Of a DNA stretch of 64,000 bases, positions 45,454-57,772 are shown piece by piece. Under the pieces are notes generated by a model, which searched no databases, was not told where the DNA came from, and was given only the letters and a program-made list of their open reading frames with translations. Location: the NCBI GenBank assembly GCA_963978545.1, contig OZ021730.1, positions 6,331,796 through 6,395,795 on the forward strand. Reading direction: 5' to 3'. The DNA comes from Linyphia triangularis. Lineage: Eukaryota > Arthropoda > Arachnida > Araneae > Linyphiidae. Both the position numbers and the translations under genes were made by a program. The stretch's first letter is position 1. Each line of letters opens with the position of its first letter.

Positions 45454-45587
45454 TCAGCTGTATTGGTTGAGTGGCAAGAATGCCTGCAGGATCATCCTGG
45501 ACTGCAGATCCTGGGCCACCTCCGATATGCCAGCGTCAATCTGGCGGATCTGCGGCTCGAACATGTTCACCTCCTTGTGGATCAAAC
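45454..45587 (-). CDS. candidate terminal coding exon of a host gene (44 codons, minus)
   Basis: A 134-bp segment, much richer in GC than its surroundings, reads on the minus strand from a strong acceptor (GTGTTGCAG, ending at 45588) through two leading bases and 43 codons to TGA at 45454-45456. The peptide opens LIHKEVNMFEPQIRQIDAGI and continues ISEVAQDLQSRMILQAFLPL. Third positions are mostly G or C, as expected of a constrained exon. I do not recognise the protein. Upstream exons should lie at higher coordinates, possibly beyond the window. The alternative is a chance open frame in a GC-rich island, since plus-strand frames are also open here. Confidence 0.5.
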
Positions 45588-46819
45588 CTGCAACACACCA
45601 ATACTCAGATCACCATCAACTCTACAACAAATAACCCTCCTCAACTATTTCGTGTTCTACTCTTTCTGAAACAATAACGTAAAATAAAGATCAGAGGGGA
45701 GGTGGGGGGGAATGGTTTAATTTCTAGCTGCCAGTAGAATTACTTGCAGGAGGTTAGAGATTAAAACAAAAAAAGGAGGAGGGGGTTCCACAGTTAAAAC
45801 GTTTCGTTCCAACCTTTATATTAAAAAAAAAAAATGGATTTCTTACTGAATTGTTAATTAATAATTACGTAGTATTGAATTTTTATCGGATTATTAATTT
45901 TAAAAACATATTGCACTGCTTTATTCATGTGAATTTTACTTCTTTTCCCCGCTATATTTTTAATTTTCAAACACAAGGGTGTAAACCCTACTTTGTGCAA
46001 GGCAGAATTTCACTGTTTGGGAAAATACAGGTAAAAACACTTGAGTTGCACGTAAGGAAGTACAGTCTGAATGTGAAATTTATAAAAAGCTACCAATACT
46101 GGCATCCAACTACAACTTCTGGATATTACATGTTTAGCCAACGACTTGAAGTCAGAGAATCCTTAACAATCTTCATAGACATATTTAGTATTTATAATCT
46201 CCCCTAAACTAGTTGGGGTATGTTAGTAAACAAGAGAAACCTGTTATGCAGCATTAGAAAGATGCAGCTATTGAAATTGACACCAACGCCTTACAAAGTA
46301 GAAATCAGGATAGTAATCAGTAACTACCAACAGCACAGTATTACTATATGCAGAAAGCAGTGTAATCATGTATATATATATAACCATGACAGCTATAGAA
46401 AGGGCTATATTTTTTGCACAGGCAGACAATGCACCTGCCCACTTTATTTCAGAGACTAGCTTTCGTGAAACAAAATTGTATTTTTCATGTCAATAAGAAA
46501 ACTTAATGTAACGACCATACCATTCAATCAACCATTGTTCCCAATAAAAAAAAACTAAAATTTTTTCTTGGCAAAAGATTTTTATCTTATTTAGGTGCAG
46601 AATCATGTTTCTGTGGGTTGATATTTTATAGACTATACAAAGAATTTTTTTTTAAGAGATGGTATGTGTATTTAATCAACAGAATATGCTTCGACGCAAA
46701 TTTTCAAAAATTAGAGCTTCATCAACAACAACTTTCAAGAATTAGTGTGCTTGGTCTAGCTATGCAAATCACAGTAAACAGTATTTTAGAATTTCTAAAA
46801 AACAAAGTTTAATACAACA
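45588..46819. other. intron-like or intergenic stretch
   Basis: AT-rich after a G-rich run at 45698-45712. Long but uninformative plus-strand frames (45851 and 46220) show no family motif. Confidence 0.45.
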
Positions 46820-47571
46820 GGGCAATTCTCTGCTGTAAGCACGAGGCATTTTAGCTCTTTTTTCTCCTCATAAACAATTTAGAATTCTAAAATTATTATG
46901 AATCTAGCAATTATGCTTTTGTTTTATACAGTTCTACTAGCAGGGATGAGAGTGATCAGAGAGCAAAAAGGAGGAAATTCAAAAATTCGTTGAGAAAACT
47001 CGCGGATGGAATACACAAAAATTCAATAAAAGAGTATGCAGGAAGGATGATTCAATAATTTTAAAGATACAATGAAATTTGTCATACTATAAAATAATTA
47101 CATTTCAAATATTAGGAGTTAGTGAAGTAATCTGGGAGGAAAGGGGAGCCAAGAGGGAAAATCTTTTGTTTAGATATGAGGAAAAGTATACTTTTTGCAG
47201 GAAAAACTGGTTCAGATCAGAAAAATGTGGATCCTCAAGGCAGGGACAAAGAGGAGGAAAATGTTACATAAAAAACCAAAAAGGAGGAAATCCTCCAAAA
47301 GGAAGAAAACTGGCATCCCTGTTACTAGGTGGCAAAGTTATATTGAAAAATAATTATTTTAACTTTGTCAAATATGCATTTATATCGTCTGATGCTATAA
47401 ATGCATATTTGACTTAGTTAAAATAATTATTTTTCCTATAACTTTGTCACCAAGTAATATGATATAAAATAAAAACACAACTATTAGATTCATCTTAATT
47501 TTATAATTCTAATCTGCTAATGAATAGAAAAAAGAGCAAAAATGTCCTGTGCGTCAGCCAGAGAATTGCCC
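46820..47571. mobile_element. GGGCAATT MITE, copy 2, interrupted
   Basis: Ends GGGCAATTCTCTGC and GCCAGAGAATTGCCC, with AACA on both sides as a possible 4-bp duplication. The inner palindrome around 47380 (AAATATGCATTTAT and ATAAATGCATATTT) and CACCAAGTAATATGATAT match copy 1 at 12897. A second MITE is inserted at 46941-47321, which explains its double length. Confidence 0.78.
46941..47321. mobile_element. CAGGGATG MITE nested in the GGGCAATT MITE
   Basis: Starts CAGGGATGAGAGTG and ends TGGCATCCCTG, an inverted repeat of 8 bp. TACTAG sits directly before it and one base after it, consistent with a degraded 7-8 bp duplication of hAT type. GGAGGAAAT-like motifs recur inside. The plus-strand open frame crossing its right edge is not a gene. 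Confidence 0.7.
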
Positions 47572-49771
47572 AACACATATTTCCAAAAACATTTTTAACA
47601 AAGGACACTTAAATTAGTTGTAGAACAAAGTTGATAACAAAGCAGCATTAAACTTTGTTTTAAAAGGTTTTAAACTTTGATACATATAATCGAAACACAG
47701 AATTGGAGAGAATTTAAAATAATTCAAAAGTAACATATATTAAAATATCTTTGGGTTTGAAAGACTACATGTGCTTCTGAAACATTGTGTTGTTCACAAA
47801 ATGCAAGATATCATCATTAATAGCAATAATAATTTTATTCATAATTAACAGCATAAAAATTCTACATTTCCAGTTGGTCACATATTTACATTAATCAACT
47901 GTCATAAGAAAATAAGGCAACGACATCAGTAATTGCTAAAGGCAGGTATATTATTGGACGAAGAATGTAACTCCCTCTGAATTGTGTTTACAATCAGCAG
48001 AAAACTTTCAAACTTTAATACTTCTGAATGGGCTTTAGATATATTTTTAAATATGATAAAAAGAATAACAAATTTGGCATGATGGAAAAAGAAATCAGAA
48101 ATTGTGCGCAACATTTTCTATGCAAGCAGAAAATCAACTTTAAGAAGCTTTCAAACATAAAATGAATATAATTTAAAATTTGTAACTATCATCTAAAGTT
48201 ACAAAGTATAAAGAAAGACAATAAAATTAGATAAAAGTTTACTGTACTTATTTTAAAAGCATTTGATTTACACAGAAGCAAAAGATTTCACAATACCTTA
48301 CACAGAATTAACAAATCAATCAAATAGTCATTTAAACTTTTACTCATTTTTAAATTACAATTCATTGGAAATATTATTATTTCTCTAATTAGTTGGCTTT
48401 ATTAAAGAATTAACAATGATTGAGAAGATGGGGGATATTATTAGTGCGTTTCAAGCCAAAGCATTCATTGTCCTTATAATTGTGTCCACTTTTTACAATG
48501 ACATTGTTAATTATGGCAAAACTCATATTTTGCATTTTTCAATGTGTTGCATTCTACAACAATTTCTAGCACACACAAAAAAAGCATTTTATTTATATAT
48601 TTCACTTTATTTACTTCAGGAATCAATTTTTTTCATGAAATTTTCAGTTGTCTTTATAATTTTGACCGCCACTGTTTTCCAATTTATAGACTTTACATTA
48701 ATTTATTTAATGTTTCAAGGTTTATTTATTTATATATTTTTTTTCGGTCAACTTTTATAAAGATACTTTATATTGAAGCTCTCAAAAATTATATATCATG
48801 ACCAAAACCTGTTAAAATATTAGTCTGTTGGGATTCTTAATGGTATTTTAAGCTTTTTTCATATTTTCTAAAGCACAGTAGAAACTCTTTCTTAGAAAAA
48901 AGAATATGGTCACACGCTTCTTGAGAAAGTAAAAATAGCTAGTTTCTAAGGACTTTTTAGGGACATTAAAATGTAAACATTTCATTTGACTTATTCCTAG
49001 GCATAAAAATAACATTGTTAAACTAGCATAGATCATCTTGTGACAAGGTAAAATAAGTAAAAAAAAATATCAATATTCTCAACAAGACTTTTAAATTAAG
49101 GGCCCTTGTCCATTTAGTATTTCTAAAGACTTCTTAGGCAAAAAAATAGTACAGAACTTTATAATAGTCCTTAGAAACTTCACAAGAAAATCAGCAGTTT
49201 TTAAGGACTTACAAGGACTGTGTGAAACCCTGCATGATGTACCGAATCCCTTTAAATGAACATCCAAAAGCTTAAGTTAGTCAAAAGTCAATCCTACTAT
49301 AAAATTCACACTAAGATTTAAATAATACACCATACCAAAAAAAAAAAAAGTACAATAGAGATCGAGTGTTTGGCACAATAGGGAAAAAAACAATTTCACA
49401 ACCAAATTACATGGAAGCAGGTAATAAAAACTCAACACAAAACACACATATAAAAGAATCAAATCTCCTTAACTATGATAAAACTAAACAAGAAATATAA
49501 TACATAACTCCCACAGGATAAAATTAGTAAATAAAAAATAGATAAGTTCAACTACTACAGCAATGCTAACTCTAACTCTATCCTATGAGGATATGTAGGC
49601 AATTTTAATACATTTTCTGGTAGGACAAAATTAGTAAGTAAAAAATATGTTAAGTTGAACTACTAAAGTAAGGCCACACATAAAAAATGAAATAAAAAAA
49701 AATATGATATGGATAGAATCAGATGAAAAGCTATGTTAAAATGCTCAAACACAACTGAGGTAGTGTATGCC
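47572..49771. other. AT-rich stretch, nothing recognised
   Basis: Includes hydrophobic chance frames around 48416-48800 that stem from T-rich composition. No repeat ends are found. Confidence 0.45.
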
Positions 49772-49775
49772 TTAA

Positions 49776-50006
49776 CCCATTAACGACGGTTGGCAAGAAA
49801 ATTTGACAATCAACATTTTAGTTTTTTCTTTGCTAATAAATTGCGATTGTGATTCCTCCGAGTGTTTTTTAAAAACGATAAAATTCCAAAAAATGATTTT
49901 CCAAAAAAATCTTAAAAATTCAAAGTACACTTTAAATTATCTAAATAAACGAGGTAAAAGTTAAAATCAGTGACTGTTTATCCATTTCGAAGTCGTCTTT
50001 AATGGG
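49776..50006. mobile_element. TTAA-flanked MITE (piggyBac-type)
   Basis: 231 bp starting CCCATTAACGACGG and ending GAAGTCGTCTTTAATGGG, with TTAA on both sides (49772-49775 and 50007-50010). TTAA duplications with CCC-starting ends are typical of piggyBac-like elements. No coding capacity. Confidence 0.72.
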
Positions 50007-50424
50007 TTAATTGTTAAGTGAAATAAATTCCCTCTAAATGTATAGTTAAGTAATTTGATTTTTAGGATACATGCTAAGACCACATGCTATTTACACAAAT
50101 AATCCATATTTAACAACTCAACTCATAACAAACGTCTAGATACATAGTCATACAATATTTTTTTTAATTTGTTTGAGTTTTATAAATAATCTCACCAACT
50201 AAAAGTGAACAGATAAATTCATTAACAAAAAGTTTTTTTTTGTAATAGTGGAAAAGACACTTAGCACCAAAATTCAAAGCTAACTAAACTTAAATACTGT
50301 ATTTTACTTTAAATTATTCACTTTCATCGAGTTATAGTTATTCAACCAGTTATGAAATTGAATAATGATATATTTAAAAAAATAAAAACTTAATATTGTT
50401 TTTATAATGGCAAAGCTTTTTGAG

Positions 50425-50883
50425 CAGCAGTTCCCAAACCATCGACTGCGAGTAGCGTGGTACTGGGCTGTGGATTCTGGTCAAGAATCTAAGCCAAGAT
50501 AAATATTATAGGAGCTTCAGGGAATTATTCGATTGTATTCTTCAATGGTAAAATGAGTGAATAATGTGCCAAATCAATAGAATGGCTAAAACTATTGAGT
50601 TTTAAACCAGATATTGACTCTCCCATGGGGACAAGCTGTGTCAAAAATATCACTATTTTTTTTTTTAACTTTAACCACTTTTTTTTTTATATAATTCTGA
50701 CAGCAAAGTGAATACAATGAAGTTCATTTCTTTATAAAAAAAATATTGTTTATCTTTCTTGTAAAGAATGTTTAACTACTTATGCAATGTCTGCGCACTC
50801 ACATATTCTATTAGCTAGTGGGCTTCAAAGTCTTTTTTTACAAAACAGGTGGCCTACACAACTAAACAGGTTGGGAACCACTA
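50425..50883. mobile_element. hAT-like MITE, GTTCCCAA type
   Basis: The left end CAGCAGTTCCCAAACC and the right end GGTTGGGAACCACT are inverted. The adjacent 8-mers TTTTTGAG and ATTTTAAG agree at 6 of 8 positions. The interior has no transposase block. Confidence 0.6.
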
Positions 50884-51750
50884 TTTTAAGGTTTACACAT
50901 ACAATTGAGATGATTTTCTTTAATTTTTAGGTTATAATTTCAAACTTTTTGGCAATATATCAGAATTTAAAATGATGCAATTTTATAAATAAACTTTTTT
51001 TTCTGTTAATTTTTTAATCAGCTAATTGCAATTAAAGTGATTAATTAGGATATTATTAGAACAGACGTAAATAAACTTGTAATTAACTTAGAGGAATTAT
51101 TTTTATTGCAAATAAAAGATATTATATTGATGCATGTTCCTATGGAGAATTTTGAATTTGGCTTCAATATTTATTTAATTATAAGTTTTTAAATAAAAAG
51201 TTAAAAAAAAAAAATTTTAACAAAAAATTAAAATATGCTTAAGAAATGTGTTTATAACAATATATATTAGATTCTCCATAGGAAACACAATCGCAACTTT
51301 TGCCTACAAAACAAAATTAGAATTTTGTAAATCGGACCATTTATTACGAACTTATGACCGTTGGCGTAAAGTCATATAACACCAAAATGTCATTCTTCAG
51401 AAAACACGTTTAAAGTTTACTAAACTAATGAACGTGATACAAAACAGGTTCACAAAACCCACTGAAATTTAAAAAGTTATTTGAGTCTCAGAAAGATATT
51501 GGTATAATTTTAATGGTAATGAATTTGGAAATATTTTAAAACAAAAACTCAGACTTGAGTCAAATTTTGCAATTCGTAATGTATATGTATACCTTAAAGC
51601 AATCAATTCTTATAAGGATGAAACGATAGAGTGGAATGCCCAATACTATTCCTTTCATTTAGTTCAGGTACTTAGATTAACAATTATATAACTTATATAC
51701 TAGTAGAATGTTGATGTTATCAAATTAAGGAATTTGTGATTAATTATTTG
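50884..51750. other. AT-rich stretch, nothing recognised
   Basis: No coding or repeat signature seen. Confidence 0.5.
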
Positions 51751-51764
51751 ACTTGAAATTAATG

Positions 51765-51942
51765 GTTGGTTGTTTGCAGATTACCTGGCGCCGTCAGCAA
51801 CACGAGGGCTATAATGCGCCGAAACATTCGTCATTAGACAAGCCAACATACATTTACAAACACCCATGCCTAACACGGGACTCGAACCCGCAACCTCGCG
51901 ATCTAGAAGCTAGCACGCTAACCACTACACCGTTTGGTCGGC
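51765..51942 (-). mobile_element. tRNA-derived SINE, copy 3
   Basis: Full-length copy on the minus strand. It starts GCCGACCAAACGG at 51942 and ends AAACAACCAACC at 51765, and carries both polymerase III boxes. The 14-bp duplication ACTTGAAATTAATG lies at 51751-51764 and 51943-51956. The plus-strand open frame across it is antisense SINE. Confidence 0.94.
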
Positions 51943-51956
51943 ACTTGAAATTAATG

Positions 51957-52872
51957 AATTTGTCAACTTTCTTGGTGCAGTAGAACCGAAATCAAAAACA
52001 ATATGTTCAAACAAAAACACAATATTATAAATTATTGTTTAAAAAGCAATGCATTTCATCAGAGTTCACATGCATTATTACAAAGTAAAAAAAAAAAAAA
52101 AAATAGTTTCTACGGACTTAAAAAATTATTTTTCAGGACCTTGAATATACAAGAAATATAACAAATCATCTTTGTACAGAAATTAATGGTGTTATTAGAG
52201 CTTATATTTAAATAGTGTTTATATTGAATAGTGTGTGTGGGAAAGGGGGGGGGGGGGTATTGCGGATTTTAGAGGACAATCAGAGCATTTTTTTTTTTAT
52301 TTTTTTTTGTAGGAATTAGTGAAACATTTAAGTAATATTTTAGGAATTTTAGGGAGAAACAAAACTTTAAGGCATTTTAGAGTGAATGCAACCCCTGGAA
52401 TTCATTGATGAATACTTATTACTAACAAGTCATATTTATAATGGTAAAGAATTCAGTTGAAACTATTCACAAAAATGCAATTACAGGCTACAAAAAATTC
52501 ATTCAATACTTCCTTGCAATAGTTTCTTTCTATATTCAGAATATCACAGGGTTTCTGCTATGGGGACCTTTAGCATTAAAAATAAATTAAAGGGGGATGA
52601 TTGGGATAACATCAAGAGTATTAGACATTTGGTTCTTTAGACTTAAACTCAATTGCTTTGAAGTGATAATTGGTGGGGATAACTATTAAAGTCATTTAGG
52701 ACAAATAAATATTTTGTTTAAATATGTATGTATAATGTTACAAAAATTTCACAATAGATATTATTCCACAGCTAGCAAAATGACTTAAAACACTATGAAA
52801 TATCAATGCTTCTGCTTTTTTCTTGCCTTGGTTTGATTAATATGAAATATAAAAAAACGAAAATTCTATTTA
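51957..52872. other. AT-rich stretch with homopolymers
   Basis: A poly-A run at about 52088-52103 and a poly-G run at about 52246-52258. Nothing else recognised. Confidence 0.5.
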
Positions 52873-53469
52873 CAAGGTTTCCACTCTAATTGAAGGGAAA
52901 AAATTCAAGGACTTTTTTAAGAAAATTCAAGGACTATAAAATTACATAGTTTAGACATAAAAATACAAAATGATAAATCAAAATTTGCACCATTAATGTT
53001 CAAAAGGGTCATTGCATTCTTTTTTAATACTTCTAGATGAATCAATCTTATGGTCTAGTAATGTGATAAACAGCAAAGTTGACACCCTTGAAGGAGTCAA
53101 TAAAAATGTTTACAGGGTTCTCACTCTTATTGAAGAAAAGAACTTTCAATGATCTTTTTAAGAAAATTCAAGGACTATAAAATTATATACTTTAAAAATA
53201 AAAATATAAAATAGAGATTATCTTTGGTCACTTAAAAATTCAAGGACTTTCAAGGACCTTATCCTTTTTTCAAGGACCAAATTTCATCAAAAAAATTTTG
53301 GACTTTCCAGGACCAAAGGAACCCTGTTTTATGTGCTTTGAGAAGGAAGGCGGAGATTATCAGTGATTGCTTACAAATTTAAGGACTTTCAAGGACCTCA
53401 TCCTCTTTTTTCAAGGACTTTCAAGGGTCAAATTACAAAAAAAAAAAATTGAGGACCATGAGAACCCTG
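52873..53469. mobile_element. CAGGGTTCCCAC-type MITE, outer copy (diverged)
   Basis: Starts CAAGGTTTCCACTCTAATTG and ends GGACCATGAGAACCCTG, with TTCAAGGACTTT and TTTCAAGGAC motifs near both ends. The interior holds a second copy (53113-53326), so the two are nested or tandem. Confidence 0.5.
53113..53326. mobile_element. CAGGGTTCTCAC-type MITE, inner copy
   Basis: Starts CAGGGTTCTCACTCTTATTG and ends CCAGGACCAAAGGAACCCTG. Like its relatives it is built of (T)CAAGGAC motifs. It shares ATTCAAGGACTATAAAATTA with the sequence just left of it, evidence that the neighbour belongs to the same family. Confidence 0.6.
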
Positions 53470-53696
53470 ATATACAATGCATTGCCATAATATTTCATTC
53501 AAATTATAAAGGTAATAACTTCACTTTGTCAGAGCTTAAAAGTAAAGGTTGAAATTGAAAATGTTCCTTGTGGTAAATTAGCTCTCACACCATTTCATAT
53601 ATTTTTAAGGAAAATATAAAATAATCTTCTAATAAATCTTGATATGTATTTTTCATGAGGCAAATGATGTACGCTATACACACATATAGGGTGGCC

Positions 53697-54096
53697 ACAA
53701 AATTCAAGAAAAGAAGTTCCCTGATAGATTTCTTAAAAATTCCCTGATTTTACGCCAAACTTTTTTTCAAATTTCCCCAATTCTTCCAGATGTGTAGACC
53801 AAATAGAACATTTACGCCAAAGAAATAATATGCCAATCTTCTTTAAATAGTTTTGGCAATAATTAAAAGTTTTAATTATACCGTAACATGGAGCTTTTAA
53901 TAATTTCCGCAATTCTCTGGGAAAATGGTACCAAAATACGGATGAATGGGGGAACGTACCTTCAAAACAATAGAAAAATTCCGTGATTTTTGCAAATTTA
54001 AAAAAAATTCCCTGACATTTCCCTAATTTTTCCAGAATCAAAAAGCTTTTCAAAATCTGACATTTCACCCGATTCCCAGGTTCTGGGGCCACTATG
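53697..54096. mobile_element. GGGTGGCCAC MITE, copy 1
   Basis: Starts TAGGGTGGCCACAAAATTCA and ends CCAGGTTCTGGGGCCACTAT. The second copy at 57354-57772 shares TTCCCTGAT, GATAGATTTCT, CAAT(A/T)ATTAAAAGTT-like and CTGACATTTCCC segments in order. The long minus-strand frame (53733-54092) is a by-product. Confidence 0.65.
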
Positions 54097-54097
54097 T

Positions 54098-55497
54098 AAT
54101 ATAATTAGTTGCAGTTTGTAAGATAGCATGACGATGATGAGCCGAACAGATTTAAGCGGCACTATTTTACGGAATTGAACATGTACTGGCTACTAAATAA
54201 AATGAATCAACTGACCAGAAGCTACAAATTTAAATTTCTTATTTCAACTTTTACTTTCAGAAGAGCAAAAAAAAAAAAAAACTACTAAAGTGGTCATTCA
54301 ACATAATTTTTAGTGCCTCTGCATATCACTCGTTTGCGATAAATTTATTTTAACAACTAAGTTGCAAGTTTTACTAATCAAAGCATTTTCTTTTCCTGTT
54401 TCCAAATATACCAAAAAGTAATTTGAGTCCTATGGTTCCTGTTCACTGTAAGGTGATAAATTGTAATAGATAGTTTAAAGATTATTGAAAGTGAACTTAA
54501 TTATTCAGTAATAGAAGAAAACAGGATGTTATGTAGCCCAATAAATTTTCACTTTATATTCAAAAAATTGAAAAATTAAATATTCATAAATTCTTTATAG
54601 AAATAAACCATTCAAACATTATTAAAATTAGACAATATGTATTCAGAATAGTTTGCTTTGATATAAATTTCACATTAGAAGGCAATAGAATATTTATAAC
54701 ATCAGCAAAGAGCAAGACTTTAGAATCTGGTGAAGATTTTGCATCAAGAGTTTTTACATAAAACGGCACAAAGTTATGGAAACCACAGGCAGTTCACTTG
54801 TTAGCAAAAAAATTACAGTAACTGCCATTTGTTAGAAAAAAAATGACATAGCACAGAATCTGCATTGGATTCAAAAGTTTATCCTATTTTTAATATTGCA
54901 CACATTTATAAGAAATAATTTATGATATTAAAAACTTCATATCTCTTAGTAATATGCCTTGACTTCACTGTATTATTTAAGGCAGACAGCTAAATAAATC
55001 AAGTGACACACAAAGAGGTTACAGATAAAAGTTTTTGGAAAACAAAAAATGAAAATTACAACAGGCACTTTTAGAGAATAAGAAATAAATTAGTATGGTG
55101 CACCACTTATCATTCAAATAAAGATTTTTCTCCTTTAAGATACTGAAATATAACACTCATTTAAGTTAACTGCATAGCAGTAAGCACAAATTAGCATTTG
55201 TAAGTAAACCAAAATTGACAAAAATTGAAATTGACAAAAAAAAAAAAAAAATTTTAGAGGCAAAGTATGGAAGTAATTTGTAATATGAAATATTGAAAAA
55301 CTTTGATAAAACACAATTTAATATTTTACAGAATTTAATATTAACTTTCTGATACACAAGCTTTTATATTGATAAGTTTTTAAGAAAACAAGTATACATA
55401 TTAAATTATCAAATAAATATTTATTACCATTAGAGAGTACAATTAATGCAATAGAGATCATGTAAATCATCAGAACATAATTGTCAGAAATTCAAAA
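54098..55497. other. AT-rich stretch, nothing recognised
   Basis: No coding or repeat signature on either strand. Confidence 0.5.
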
Positions 55498-55906
55498 CAG
55501 GGTTCCCACTCAAATCACAGAATGAAAATCAATGACTTTTCAATAACTTTTAAGGACCTAATCAATGTTTTCAAGGACCTTTGAAAATTTGTTTTCAGGC
55601 ATCATATCAGTAAATAAATTTTTAATAAAGTATATTCTGTCAAAAAAGTTACAAATTGGTGGATGCGTAATACAAATATGTCGGAAAACTTTAATACGGT
55701 GTAAATATGTGGCGGTCACGCGGGGATAGCAAGTCCGAGTTGTATTTTTATAAATTTTGCAGTTAGCCACATAACATTTGCAAAAATTAAGGACTTTTAA
55801 GGACCTCTAAGTATTTTCAAGGACTTTTAAAAACCTCAAAGCATTTTCAAGGCCTTGAAAACAAGTTCAAAAATATTAAGCACTTTTAATGACCGTGGGA
55901 ACCCTG
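55498..55906. mobile_element. CAGGGTTCCCAC MITE, copy A
   Basis: Starts CAGGGTTCCCACTCAAATCA and ends GACCGTGGGAACCCTG. The interior has AAGGACCT repeats and the segment GTGGCGGTCACGC, GGGATAGCAAGTCCGAGTTG. It is over 90 percent alike by eye to the copy at 59479. The termini fit hAT, but the adjacent 8-mers do not match cleanly. Confidence 0.78.
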
Positions 55907-57181
55907 CAAAATCAAATCCATAGTAGGCAAATTTGTTAATATCCTTTCCTGCAGGATGATTAATATTTTTGTTGACAATGTTCCAATGTGTTTCTCAGAT
56001 TAGATTTCATATAGTTGTCAAATTTATGTCTTTATTGTTAGATTTTTTTTTCCAAATTAGCAAAATGGAAAAGAATAATCTAAATTCTTTAATAGTTAGT
56101 GAAAATAAACAATATCCAGTATGAATATTCATGCTTTTGAATATTCATACTGGTGCAATTGAAAAAGCCTTAAAAATACAATGAATCACACTAAATAATT
56201 CGAGGAAAAGTAAGGAATATTAAGTTAAAGTATTAAAAACGATTTGATAATAAACTATATATATATCGAAATGAGCCATAACATCTGGAAATAAAATAAA
56301 ATTGTAGAATATTAAAACCACACACTTTAAACTCGGAGATTTCAAGACACAAGACATTTTAAAAACATAAATTGTTAATACATACAACCTTTTCTAATTT
56401 TTAAATAGTTTTAAGTGTTATGTTCCAAAAAAAAAAAAAAAAATAGGAAACTACTACTTCAAAAAAAAAAAAAAAAAAAAATCTTTTCAAATAGAAAAGT
56501 TAGAAAAACTTGAAATAGTAATTTCACTAAACAAATTTGGAAGCATTACATTTTAAAAAATTAGCAGGCCAATTTGACGAAGACATTTAAAAGATACAAT
56601 ATTCGATCAAATACAATAAAACAACAATTAAAACCACTTTGAATTCATATATTTCATACCAACACATGGTTTAATACAAGAAGTTAAAACATGCAGCATT
56701 TTAACTTTTGTTGCAGAGTTAGTGATATAAAAATCAAACCATAATTTTCACACGTAAAACAAAATTCAAAGAGCTTTTGTTTTAAGTTCTTCTATTTAAC
56801 AACACTTAAAGTACTATCAAGCAAATTTAGAACGGATCTTAAAAAAGGACTCCAAATTTTTTATAAATTCTAAAAAATAATAAATTTTGATAGCTATATA
56901 AATTCAAAGACATATAAAAAATTAATATCAGAAACACAAATAAATATTAATTTTTCATTGTTTATGCTATAGCGGTATATTGCAAAAACAACTTGCTGTT
57001 TTGTCGGAAGAATCGTTACTATGTAAGAGTTCCAATAGTTTTTTAAGTCTTTTGGTAAAACAACCTTTGGAGAGTCAATTCATGGATAACACTACCTCAG
57101 TAGTAGAAGGCACAATCCTATGTAACAGTGGGACGAATAACATGGTCAGCATTCCATGCAGGACGACAGTGATGGGACACT
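55907..57181. other. intron-like or 3' region, AT-rich
   Basis: Poly-A runs at about 56428 and 56461. A short inverted pair, CCAGTATGAATATTCATG and GAATATTCATACTGG, lies at 56115-56153. If the exon at 57182 is real, its 3' UTR would run leftward from here. Confidence 0.45.
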
Positions 57182-57231
57182 TTACTCCATTTCTGGTCCT
57201 TTGAAAGTCTGGAGCTCTTCGTAAACTAATC
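57182..57231 (-). CDS. candidate short terminal exon (15 codons, minus)
   Basis: After an acceptor CCCGCCTTTAG (ending at 57232) two leading bases are followed by LVYEELQTFKGPEME and TAA at 57182-57184. The following minus-strand sequence stays moderately GC-rich for about 150 bp, like a 3' UTR. I do not recognise the protein. The exon is short, so support rests on the splice site and the local composition. It has the same acceptor phase (two leading bases) as the candidate at 45454-45587, and its first residues are similar. It could be chance. Confidence 0.35.
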
Positions 57232-57353
57232 CTAAAGGCGGGAAACAAAAGAAAAGAAAAAGCAAAATCTCAGTCAAAGATAACTCCACGCTAGTAAAGA
57301 TTTAAAATCAAATGCACTTTTGAAAAGTATAAAAATAGTAGGATTTCACCTTG

Positions 57354-57772
57354 CAGGGTGGCCACAAAATTAAGAAAAAAAAAGTTTCCCCGATAGATTT
57401 CTAAAATATTTCCTGATTTAATGGCACACTTTATTTCAAATTTTCCAAATGATCAAGTAGAACATTTATACCAGAGAAAATACGTCAAATTTTTAAAAAT
57501 AGTTTTGGCAGTTATAAAAAGTTCAAATTATACCATAATATGACACTCCTAACGATTACTACAATTCTCTGAGAAAATGGCGCCAAAATAAGGATGAACA
57601 ATGAAACGTAATTTCAAAACAATTCACAACAATTTTTGTGAAATTTTAAAAAATTTGATGATATTTCCCTGATTTTTCCCAGAATCGGAAAGCTCCCTGA
57701 CATTTCCCTGATTTTTTCCAGAATCGGAAAGCTCCCTGACATTTCCCTAATTTCCAGGTTCTATGGCCACTA
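57354..57772. mobile_element. GGGTGGCCAC MITE, copy 2
   Basis: Starts CAGGGTGGCCACAAAATTAA and ends CCAGGTTCTATGGCCACTAT. A 37-bp segment (TTTTTCCCAGAATCGGAAAG with CTCCCTGACATTTCCCTGA) is duplicated near 57675-57745. See copy 1 at 53697. Confidence 0.68.

Noticed and set aside
47079..47417. 112-codon plus-strand frame rich in Gly, Lys and Arg
   Set aside because: It runs across the border of two nested MITEs and has no domain; a by-product of A/G-rich repeats.
48416..48801. Hydrophobic open frames resembling membrane segments
   Set aside because: T-rich composition produces Phe/Leu/Ile-rich chance frames; no start context, homology or repeats.
53733..54092. 119-codon minus-strand frame
   Set aside because: Coincides with the GGGTGGCCAC MITE and is not open in the second copy.
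56980..57204. 74-codon plus-strand frame
   Set aside because: It overlaps the better supported minus-strand exon and has no family motif.
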